Origin: Psococerastis gibbosa
Lineage: Eukaryota > Arthropoda > Insecta > Psocodea > Psocidae
NCBI GenBank assembly: GCA_963971405.1
Contig: OZ020487.1
Span: forward strand, 30,675,371-30,739,370
Length of the DNA stretch: 64,000 nucleotides
Reading direction: 5' to 3'
In this document: piece after piece, positions 11,962-22,205 of the stretch
Position numbering within the stretch: position 1 is the stretch's first letter
How the letters are laid out: each line of letters starts with the position of its first letter
Notes under the pieces: generated by a model
Databases searched by the model: none
What the model was told of the DNA's origin: nothing
Seen by the model: the letters and a program-made list of their open reading frames with translations, nothing else
Made by a program: the position numbers and the translations under genes

Positions 11962-14900
11962 TCATCGGAGAGTCTCTTTTATCCATAGTCGAAATTTGGC
12001 GACGTCCGAAAATATTACATACTGATGAAGATCACATCTTTGGGTTGTTGAATCCAATAATGACAAGCTGACCACGCCTCTCAAGTACCATCGTCCGTTC
12101 AGTAATATATAGAAACCTCCTCCACTGTCACCGTTGCATGGTCCTGCACCTGTTAAGCACACGCCCAGTTTATATACCGTACTGTATTAGTAAACTGCTA
12201 CAACGTGTGAGGGACTACACGATGGAGGGCACAAGATCTATAGGCCGACCGAGGATGTCCCTTGAAACGAATGTGAGGGAGGACCTCAGGACCCTCGGTC
12301 TCTCGCCGGATGATACCCAAGACCGAAACAACTGAAAGATGAAGAATTGAAGATCCGTGCCGCCGACGCCCTGGGAGGGACAAGGCGCCGTTAAAGTAAG
12401 AAAAGTATTATTCATATTTTGCCAAATGGCACTGGAATCCGTGATGGAACAGGGGTCGGCAACCTTTTTATCAGCAGAGCCAAAACCTTATTTAGACCTG
12501 CTAAAAAAAATATTTTTTAATTATTTATTATGTTATAATTATGTTATATGGTTTCAATTTTTGTTCATAGCACCGGGAATGCAGGGAAGACTGGAAGAAC
12601 AGCATCTAATGAGCCAAAGAGCCTTATGTGACTTGAGAGTCTCATCACGTTATTGCCGCCCCGGCGGGTATATATAGAGCTATCAAAACAGTGTTGCTCT
12701 AGATTTTGGCATAGACCTACCTATTTATATACAGTACCTATGTGATATGATGTGTCATATATAATAGTACACTAGGTACCTACTTTTGAATTTTTTGGAG
12801 TTTTGACATTTTACAAAAATGAATAAGTTAGTGTATGTATAAACTAACAAGACGTTTTGCTTATGCTGTAAATATGCTGTAGGCTAATCGGTAGTAAAAA
12901 ATGCTAAATTTAAAAATATAGGTAGCCCTACAAAGCTAAATATTGAGACATATTGTTCAAACGCACTTACTCAGCTCAGCAACAGACTATTAGAGAAATA
13001 AAAGCCATGAACCTACCGTTTTTTTCTCCAGCACAGAAGGTTTTATTTGAAGTCCAGTATAAGAACTCTCTACTACTTCGGAGGCAGTTTTCTTGTGAAA
13101 CTACTGGCATTGAGACACTGTTCGGTTCAGCGGTGAGTCTTATCCTACTAGTATCGTCCGTGCCCCAACCAGCGACCTAAGAAATGAAACGGTGTTCAGT
13201 GTTATTGTACCCGCATAGGCTAAAAAAATTATAGATGTGCAATTTATATAATTTTAAAAGTCTACTCAGTTCCACTGAAGATGTCGGCAACAGATGTTGA
13301 CGAAACGTTCGGAAGTATACGCTTTCAGAACGACCACGGCCTATCATCCTGGATTCTACTGCTTCATCATCACCTCTTTAACGCGTATTTGAATTCGTCT
13401 CCCGCATAATTTATATACTGGCTTCCAGGTCACCGCTCTATAGTTTGCCGCCTACATCCAGGTAGGCCGCTGCCTTATGTTTTTCTCTAAGTTGTACCAG
13501 TATAAAATATCTCTAGTCTCTAGCTATAAAAGGTTTTTGTCGTGGGCAGCTCGGTCCAAGACGACGTTGAGTTCTACCAACCGAGGGGCTTCTCGCTCAC
13601 TATTGATCCCATTATTACAACTCAAAAAGGGTTTAGTGAGTATGGGTCTCACACTATATCTATGAAGACATCAGAACAGTGCCGGGTTTCGCTATGGGGC
13701 CTGGAGGGCCACAAAAAAGGGGCTCCCAAATAAAGCCACACAATACAAAAGATTAAAAAGCCTAAACCAAAAACTAAAGGATATAAACTTGTCGAAATAT
13801 TTGGCGGGAAATTGGAACGTGCCATGATATTAATGATTAATCACCTTACTCTATTCTATTTAGCATCAATTGTCTCCATTTTTTATTGATAGTGGAATAG
13901 GCCTATTCATCTAAGGGTGACGTTTTTGCCCAAGAATTCCGGCCCACGGGCCCCACAAGACCGAACCCGGTACTGTTTCAGAACGTCATAGGCCTATATG
14001 GGCCTCTGTAGTGAGTCCAAGGCTTTTTATTTATTTATTTATTAAATTGGGGTACAGGTGATACCTGTGTGCACTTAAGCCTATTGGTCTATTGTGCCCC
14101 TACAACAAAGTATCTACATCACTTTCTCGAGACCTATCTCCCTCAGGAGAGCCAGGATCTTGAGGGGATTCAGAAGTGGTAGGTCTTTTACATGTAACTG
14201 CAAGCTTCCCGAGCATGCTGCTCTTCTTCGTGCGATTGCATCACACCTTTAATTACAGAATCTGCATGACTATAGTTGTCTCCCCAAGAGACTCCAGATT
14301 AGATTAGTAGATTAGATTAGTAATGGGGCGATGCTGCTACTTGAGCTTGGCTCACTTTGACCTTAAAGATCTATTGTGAATCCCCGTACTTTTAGTCCTG
14401 GTCAGTCAGCAGGTCCCGTAAAAACCTGCACAACTGCCCAGGGGCCAACTGGCAAGCCTCCCTTGGTGATAGAAACCAAGAGGACGTTGCTAGCAGTCGT
14501 CTGTTCTTTACTGCCGGACACGAGCAGATGATGTGCTCAGCAGTCTCAGCCTTTTCTTTGCAGAATCGGCAGGTGTCATTCAAGACTTTACCCATGTTCT
14601 TTACATGGTAGTTCACGTGGCAGTGTCCTGTGAGTGCACCTGTAAGTACCTTAAGTTCAGGCTTGCTGAGGTTCAGTGCTTTGGCGGTATAGCTCTTAGA
14701 GTGAGTGAGGAATATTTTGGATTGTCTGTGGCCTGTGACAGACTTCCAGTATGCTTCCTTTCTCTTTTCTTCCCATAGGCCAATCTCTAGGGTTTGGCGG
14801 TTTCTCGGGAAGGCGCAGAAGGGTTCAGGCCCAAGAGACTCCAGATATTTAACCCCAGTACCAAAGACGCCAAGGCCTGTTCTTGATTTTGTACTTCCTA

Positions 14901-17900
14901 GCCTAGAGCCATCAGTAAACCACTTGATTGTGTGACTATTGGGAATTCCTGCTGATTCGCAGCATTCATTCATTGTCCCTAATATAGTTTCGAATTCCCT
15001 CCTAAAGCAGTATTTTGGATGGATTCTATCGCTTGGCATATCCAGGCAGTGGTCAGACGTAGTCAGAGAGGCTGAGTCTCTCTTAATGGCCCTTCCACTC
15101 CTATTAATGCCATTTCGGCTGAAGTTTCCACTGCAACATGGAGGGGTGGGAACTCCAGTACTATCCCCATTGCTGCAGTGGGCCAGGATTTCATAGTCCC
15201 TGTAAAGCATCATGTTAGAATACGGGCTTCTGAATGTAGCCATAATTTGGATTATTCAGAGAAAAATTCTCATGTGGTTTGATTTTGCCGTGTCCATGAA
15301 GCAATGATCAATGGTATGGTTACAGCAGGAAAAGACAGGCTGCGAGTCAATGGCTTACTCTTAGTCTGTAACATTGGTTTATTCATCACCAATACTGGTT
15401 AACTCCGTTTCTAACTTACCCTTCCTTGTTTTCCCACAATTAAATCCAGCGAATCCGACCCGGACCATAAGCAAGCGGGAGCGACATTTCTTTTCCAAAC
15501 CACTGGTTGCTCTAACTTGAGTATGGCGACATCAGAGTAAAGCGTTTTTGGATCAAAGTCGGGATGAATTATAATTTTTTTAATACCACGGGGGTGTTCC
15601 TCATCACTCTCTGTCCAATTGAAGATGTTGTATTTTCCGACAAATGCTACCAATAAATGCTTTTCGTGTACTTGTCTGAAGCAATGTGCAGCTGAAACGT
15701 GGTCAGACTTGTATTAGGATAACTATAAGGCAAGAATTGTATAATTATGAATTAGACTTTAGAAGCTTGATTATGGGGACGGACGCTCTGCACTTCGTAC
15801 TCTCCTGTTCCCAGTAATAGAAGCAACTATGTAAGATTATTAGTTTAACAGCCGTGCGCTCGACTGACCGGTTGACTATTATAGTAATACTACAGAGTTG
15901 AGCAATAAGTTATAGCAATAAAATGACGGTAAGTTGAATAAGGTATACTGAGCAGGTTTTACGCGATTAGCAACCTGCAGAAATTGTAAAAACCTTCGTA
16001 TATAAGCTATAATTTGTAAGATGACTGATGATGTTGATCGCGTTCCAACACTTACAAAGTAGGTAACTTTGCCTTTGTCTACTTACCGTGATTTTTCTGC
16101 TGTAACGTATGGCTCAAGCGTAGTTTTAATGTATATTTCAAATTTTAGTATTATTATTTACATATCGTGAACACATTATTCATGTACCCAGCCCAAAGTT
16201 GCCAGTTGCGTCAGAGCCTACAAAGCCCCACTACACTCATATATAATTATACTATATGAATTGGTGCTGATGCCTTAATTTGTTGTTTACACGTTATTAT
16301 ACGATGTTTGAGTTCTACCCCTTTTGAGGCACTGCGGTATTGAGCTCATTGGCATTAAGGCATAATTTTTTTCAACGTATTATCGTATAACTACAGAACC
16401 TACGCTATACGTCAGGAAATTCCAATGACTGTTGCTGGCCTATGCTTTGACTGATTCATACCTGATATAATATGGCTATCGTCAACGAGAGTTCCGCTAC
16501 AGAAGAACTTGAGTCTGTGTTCTGTATTGTTTACTTGTATAAAAATTGGTACCAGCCATGGAAACTCTCCTAGGCTTGCAGGCTGGCCTCCAACAATAGG
16601 ATTGTTCACTTTGAAAGATCCGCAAATCATTGAAGCGGCAGGCTGATGACCATATTCTGAAAAATAATTTACTATAAGTAATTATTAAATTATATATTAT
16701 TATATTAGTATTATAAATTTTTGAAGTGTTTGACAACCCATAATTTTATTGATATTGCGATATACAGTGTGTGAACTGAATTAACAAATAGATACCGTAC
16801 GGTACGTAAATAAATAAAATAAGAAATGAATATAAATTTACCACACACAAGTACCGTACACTAATAATGTTTCAAAGATGACAGATAAATGAGAAACCCA
16901 TAGAGAAATGACGTCAAATCCCAAAATTTGACTGGTTGGGCGTGATCTGATTGGTTTTTCTATACAAAAGAGGTCCAAGAGTGAATTACCATAATTATAA
17001 TTAATTACAACTACAATCGGCAATGACACACAGTGAAACCAACTGAACACTCACAGAAAACCTACTTCATCGGGTATTTAATTATTGGATTTTATTCTGC
17101 TCACTATCACGGTTCTTACCTGGCTCGACCATGTGTCCAATCCTGGGTAATAAATTGATTAATTTCAAAGGAAACAGATTGTGCTCCAATACTAATTTTG
17201 TTTGCAATGGCGATGGAGCTTGAACAAAAATACAGTACATATATAACACGTTAGATTGACCTAAAATATTACATAGCACCAATTCGGTGTATTAGGTTCT
17301 AATTGTGGTATTGCACAGAATTTTTAGGAGCTTCTAAGCTTTGTTGAAACATTGGAAATAAAAATAAAACAAGATCTCAACTCAATGTTGTATATTTTTC
17401 GTACATAGGTACGTAGCATAAATTAATAAAATAATGAAATTTAAAATATTTCCAACTTGGTGATGCATATTCAGTACCTACAATACGCAATGTCATTGTA
17501 TATTGACTATAAAGGTCTATTGTAATGATTGTGCCCTAATATAAAGGTCAGATATCAGATATGTATATAGTATATATTATATATAGTAGACTGTATATTA
17601 CATAATATATAGTATATTCCATATTATAAAGGCACCTTTGTTCTTTAGGTGACTTACCACTTAATGATGACAGGAATAATGTTTACTTTGTGGAAGAGTG
17701 AGAGAAACAACCACAACTCAAATAAAAAATGGTTTTGTTAAATAATTCTTAGCTTACAAGTGTCTTAGTAACTCACTGTCATCTTTAGGTGGTTTGTCAG
17801 CTAAGTGCCAGCACCTAACCCATGGCCGTGCCCAGACCCCCAAGGGGGTGGTCCAAGGGGTCCGGCCTCCCTCCCCAAAATAATTTTTTTTTTAAATATA

Positions 17901-20900
17901 AACCTGTATTGTTTGAAGAATTCATCCATTAATTCATTAATAAATTACGTAAAAAATTGTTTTGACCCCCCCCCCCAAATCAAAACCTGGGTTGGGCCTT
18001 GACCTAACCCAAAGTCACTGATGCCACACAAGCCAACTGCCCTTGGATATAAAAAACACAATTTCCTCCAGGCTGTTCAAAAAGAAAATGCAAAGCTGGA
18101 TTGAAACTCAAATAGTATAGCCTAATGCACCTCCCCTCTCTCTCCCCCCCCCCCAAATTTTGACGACTTCGTATTGAACGATTCATTTTATTTTATTTTA
18201 TTTCATTATAAACATAAACATTTAGCTTATAGCATATAAGTATTTAGTTTATAATAATATAATTAAAATAGTATTTGAATATGTGAATGAATGAATGTAT
18301 TAAATATAGAACAATTTAAATACAACAATTGTAAAGCCCCAAATGAAGACCTATAACAATTTACCCTACTCTAAAACTAAAGAAGATAGGTATCCAACGT
18401 TAAGCCGCACACGGGCTAGTGCCTTCGGTATATAAATTGTCACAAACTGTAATTGTCTTATTGTTGGAATTAAAGATTAAAGAAAAGAAAAGTATTAACG
18501 AAAAATTAGTTTATAACGTATACTTACGCACAACTCCATTGCAAATAACTCTGCCATTGAAGAGTATTTTTTTCACATAAGGCAAGTGTGTGATTCCTTT
18601 TGGGAACTTGACCAGATATTTCAAATATGCCAAGTCACCCTGCATGAGTCTTGATTTATCCCCTAAAACTTCGATTTTACCAGAATACTTCTGAAATAAA
18701 TGTATAAATTCATAAATTAAATGGAATTGGCATGTCTATTGTTTCTCGGATTGATTTATTACAAAATATAACAGTGTGGAACGTTCATAAAAGTGTAGAA
18801 AATGGGGAAAGCCGTTCTCATGGACGTACGCAGCTTTTACATTAATGGCCTTATTGTCCTTTGCGCATGAGCCAGAGGGTTCGTAGGGAATGATTTTAAA
18901 ATAGTGCTGAAATATTGGGATTTTACTCATTTTCAGAGCCATACGGTTTCTGTATTATAGGGAATTAATAAAATTGGGCACAAGGGGGGCCCGGGGGTCT
19001 CCCCCGGGAGATATTATATTAAGAATTGGGGTAAAATAGTGGGGTTTTACACATTTTGAGTGCAGTTACCAGTTTAGAGGCAAAGAATATAACTGCCTTC
19101 CAAAGGGGGGGAGGGGCAGGCAGGGGCAATTGCCAGCAGTGCCGGTCGCTGCGTCCGCCGCTGTATGCAGTGTGCATTCCCTTCAATTGCTGGTCCATTA
19201 GAAAAACAGTTAGACTAGTGCCAAAACAGGCATTATTCTATTATTCCTTATTTGGTGGAATGCTATACCTAGGTATAGTGTAACACGTTTGTTTTATTGC
19301 ATTATTTTGTGTAGGCCTATCTAATTATTCCGTACCTATAGCGTAAATTTTCGACCTATTGTATTTTATTTTATTCAATTAGGAATATTATTATTGTATT
19401 TGTATTATATTATAATAGGCTATATATTGTTTGCACTTACTGTGGGTAGAATGCTTGGCACAGTTAAAATCAATTTTAGCTGCGCTCTTTTTTCGCCTGC
19501 CATGACAGGGACAGTTACGAGGCCTCGCCACAAAGGGTGATCCAAACTTGGAAATATGATGTCTCCTGATGTAATATTCATCTTTTCATATTGGAATATG
19601 CTTGAACATGGTGACATAATGTTGTTTCTAGCTGAAATGGGCTGCAGTATACGAGTAATCGCTGTGAACTGGAAAAGAGAAAGTAGACCCAAATTTACTT
19701 TATTTTCTCCTGATAGGCTGGAGTAACTGTCTGTCTGTTAAATCCGACAGACCAATTTATACAGTAATATTAATAATTGAAATAGACGATTGCGGGCTTC
19801 GGGTTAAGTGATTTCCAGGCCCTGCTACAATTATGGCATCCCTCATTGAGGGGGTATTTTGCCATAAATACATTGCCATGTTTCATACTACACCTCTCAA
19901 ACCCTTACACTCAGCTGCCACTAGGTCCACAGCGTTTCAAGTACTGCCACTCCCTAAATGGAACACGGCGCTCACTACTATACCAAGCAGTAACACTATA
20001 CAATTACGATTCACGATTCACCAGGAAAAAAAACAGTACAGGCTTATAAACGTGAAATTGTACTCTGGCTGGAGGGGGAATTATGTCAATTAAATTAACT
20101 ACGTATTGTAATTTATTTATTTATTTATTTTTACTTAGGAATGTATTTCAGTAACAAGGACCATAGTCCGCTTTGTACTCGTATGTGTAAATTTAAAAAA
20201 ATTCTAATAGAAACCTAGACATTGTATTGCTTAACAAGTCCGTTTTTCTTGTTTTCCATGTTAATATTTATTATTATTGAACTTATATTAGGTTTGTAAG
20301 TGTAAGTCGTAAGTGCCACCCTCCGACGCTTCGGCTTGAGAGGGCACAGGTTGTTATTTCACGTTCATTTTTGTTGAGAAATACACGGTTTTTCTATTCT
20401 ATTCTATTCTATATAGTTCTCCCAAAGGGGAAAAATTGAAATGACTGGTGAGAAATTGAAGTTCATTAAGCATTTTGAGGAGCCCGGGTGCCCCCTCTCC
20501 TATTAACGCCCTGCTTTTAGCGTAGATGTTTAGAGCCAAATTACTCGAGGCATGACAGTATACAGAAAAGAATTCCTGTTGTGTCATTGCCTCAGCTTGA
20601 TGAATAATTTAATTACTGCTGGAGTCTAATGGCTGGGGTACATACTAAGGCGGGGTTTCCACCGACCGGCTAGGGCTAAATACCAAAACAGTGACGTGGT
20701 AGCAGACATTCAAGACTTAGGTTTACTCTATGCCATAGTTAAAATTAATCAATGATCATAGAGTAAAATCACAAACAAACTAACTAAAATTAAAAAATGG
20801 CGTCATGGGATATGTTAATTACAAACATTTTAATAGATTTCTATAAAAAGAAAAACACACATTTTCGTCAATGCCATTTGCATTCTGCAATGCGAGGCCG

Positions 20901-21128
20901 GTGGGAACCCCACCTAAGTCTTGAATGTCTGTTACCGTATATGTATTTAGCCCGAAACCGCGCCTAAGCATTGTCCTAGCGAACTTTAATATTTCGTAAC
21001 GTTGGTACTCATCTCCCCCATTAAACAGTTCTCTAGAAACCAATTGACAGCGAGACAACCTACTGTAGACAATGTAATAATTACTAATTGGTACTTACAA
21101 TAAGAATAAGAAGTGAACTAATATCCAT
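11962..21128 (-). CDS. gastrulation-defective-like secreted serine protease, active-site intact
   Basis: Eight exons in transcript order: 21128-21099, 19668-19441, 18690-18528, 17218-17120, 16656-16462, 15691-15420, 13176-13017, 12149-11962, giving 444 aa. Phases agree at every junction. The signal peptide spans exons 1 and 2 (MDISSLLILI, then FTAITRILQPISA). Residues about 29-140 match the gd N-terminal domain, with the diagnostic SPCSSIFQYE at 29-38 and a late RVICNG. The chymotrypsin-fold domain starts at IVGG (194-197). Catalytic residues are H241 (AAHC), D292 (SDVAIL) and S391 (GDSGGG). C185 (MICG) should tether the two domains. Two oddities: the expected activation bond is Pro193-Ile194 rather than after Arg or Lys, and the residue at chymotrypsin position 189 is Gly (GPCNGDSGG), so trypsin specificity is not expected. 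In Drosophila, gd acts in the perivitelline cascade that leads to Toll activation; a similar extracellular role is inference. Confidence 0.93.
12187..12406 (+). pseudogene. 3' tail of a non-LTR retrotransposon reverse-transcriptase ORF
   Basis: The plus strand encodes the typical extreme C-terminus of a non-LTR ORF2: GRPRMSLETNVREDLRTLGL, then SPDDTQDRNN, a stop, and a short remnant. Only the last 70 or so codons are present, which fits 5' truncation. It sits in intron 7 of the gd-like protease, antisense to that gene. The clade cannot be assigned from so little. Confidence 0.6.
13260..13395 (+). repeat. dispersed repeat with hammerhead-like core (copy 1)
   Basis: The core at 13275-13306 reads CTGAAGATGTCGGC, AACAGAT, GTTGACGAAAC. 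The strings GTCGGC and GTTGAC can pair throughout, with G-U wobbles, leaving a 7-nt loop. The stem is flanked by CTGAAGA and GAAAC, as in the CUGANGA/GAAA boxes of a hammerhead ribozyme. The repeat continues to about 13395 (GACCACGGCC, TCATCATCACC). Related copies are at 28890 and 40500. Hammerheads of this kind are known from Penelope-like elements; that link is inference. Confidence 0.5.
14392..15243 (-). pseudogene. non-LTR retrotransposon RNase H/C-terminal fragment, internally deleted
   Basis: A 283-codon open frame carries the RNase H start IKWFTDGSR (the DGS aspartate) and GLGVFGTGVKY. Right after SLGP it jumps to a downstream part, RKEAYWKSVTGHRQSK, which normally lies well over 60 residues later, so the rest of the RNase H catalytic core is deleted. 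It ends with a Cys/His cluster (TCRFCKEKAETAEHIICSCP) typical of Jockey/R1/I-type ORF2 termini. It lies in intron 6 of the gd-like protease, in the same orientation. The open frame suggests it is young, but it cannot be functional. Confidence 0.8.
17824..18002. repeat. MITE with GGCCGTGCCCAG termini (family G1, degenerate right end)
   Basis: The left end is GGCCGTGCCCAGACCCCC and the interior contains ACCTGTATTGTTTGAAGAAT, a C-run and CAAAACCTGGG. Related copies are at 27747 (partial), 44879-45033 and 54370-54538; the last two have clean inverted termini (GGCCGTGCCCAG...CTGGGCACGGCC). It lies in intron 3 of the gd-like protease. The poly-C or poly-G stretch inside each copy is variable in length. 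Confidence 0.7.
20649..20964. repeat. palindromic P-family element in intron 1 of the gd-like protease
   Basis: The element is flanked by TAA on both sides. The left end is GGCGGGGTTTCCACCGACC, followed by GTGACGTGGTAGCAGACATT and CAAGACTTA. The right half holds the complements TAAGTCTTGAATGTCTG and a GCGCC end. The interior includes an inner-element right arm (TTTGCATTCTGCAATGCGAGG) whose left arm is missing, so this copy looks internally deleted. It matches the elements at 31040 and 31943. Confidence 0.75.
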
Positions 21129-22205
21129 TATCTGGCAGTTGTTGATATCCTAAATGTTACGGTATCGATGTTCACATTAGACTGAACTACAACTTGTCAA
21201 AACACATCTGTAAATAGGCAAACGTGGCGCCAAGAAAGTGTAAATTGTACGATGTAATTTAATTTAGGTTAATTCTAAATATGTATCGGCCTAGGTATGT
21301 AGCTAGTATCAGCCATTATGCTGCCGTAATGGTTTCGTAGAAACTGCACTCAGGTTTATGCTCAAGCCACAAACATTGCAAAATAGGTACCTACTGCATA
21401 TGCACAATATTTAATTTATTTTACTTTACTCTAACTTCCCCCGTCTGTATAGACTTTCTACAAAGTTAAACAGGTATTCTGTACCTCTTGACTTACTTGA
21501 CTTAATTAGGCGCGATCAGCCCAGGGGGGCTTTTGGCCGCTCTGACGATTTCCCTCCATCTTTGCCGATCCTCAGCAGCCGCTGTTCAATCTGCTGCCTC
21601 GACGCCAACTCGAAGGAGGTCCTCCTGGAACTGGTCCGCCCATCTTCGCCTTGGTCTTCCTCTTGGTCTTCTTCCGCGGGGGATTGCTTCCCACACGGCC
21701 TTTGGGGGTCTGTAGTCCGGCATCCGGTGCACATGTCCTATCCATTGTAGCCTTTTGGCTCTAAGATCGTCAATGACGCCGAGGGCATTGTAGAGCCGAT
21801 GGATTTCGGCGTTGCATCGGATTCGCCAGACTCCGTTGATGACTGTACCTCCAAAGATCCTGCGGAGCATTTTATTTTCGAAGACCGAAAGCATTCTCCG
21901 GTCCCGATCAGTCAATGTCCATGATTCGGCGCCATATAGAAGTAGCCTACCTCTAATTGGTGTTATTGCCATAACATACGATATTAGGTAAAATTTAGGT
22001 CACCAGACGAACCAAACGAATGAAGGTGTTAAAACGCGAAAATTATACAGCATAAAAACCCATTGTTTTCCGGCTGGGACACGGTGGTAATGACAATTTG
22101 ACAGGAACTTGATCGCATGTCATAAAGGACACTCAGCTTTTATGGTGCAACGAGGGTCATCTGTTGACATTTTAGTTCAGTTGTTCAAACCTACAGGATT
22201 GTGCC
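21129..22205. promoter_or_regulatory. head-to-head spacer between gd-like protease and CLIP homolog
   Basis: The two protease-family genes start 1.08 kb apart and point away from each other, so this spacer must hold both promoters unless upstream non-coding exons exist. Nearly half is occupied by a retrotransposon remnant at 21502-21972. No TATA box or NF-kB-type site stood out clearly by eye. The division of control elements between the two genes cannot be read from the sequence. Confidence 0.45.
21502..21972 (-). pseudogene. C-terminal fragment of a non-LTR retrotransposon ORF2
   Basis: The frame reads YGAESWTLTDRDRRMLSVFE, NKMLRRIFGG, then RLQWIGHVHRMPD and a basic GRRPRGRPRRRW, the classic tail of RTE/CR1-type reverse transcriptases. 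After VGVEAAD comes an in-frame TGA where family members often have Trp. The frame then continues TAAAEDRQRWREIVRAAKSP to a TAA at 21502. It is thus a 5'-truncated, nonsense-mutated remnant. It lies between two divergent genes and could affect either promoter. Confidence 0.85.

Noticed and set aside
12447-12670. hAT-like left end (CAGGGGTCGGCAACC) near 12450
   Set aside because: No matching right end or target duplication could be found within a kilobase.
13542-13733. Plus-strand frame reading VEFYQPRGFSLTIDP and following residues
   Set aside because: Sounds coding-like but has no family match or upstream exon, and it lies in an intron of the gd-like gene; too weak to call.
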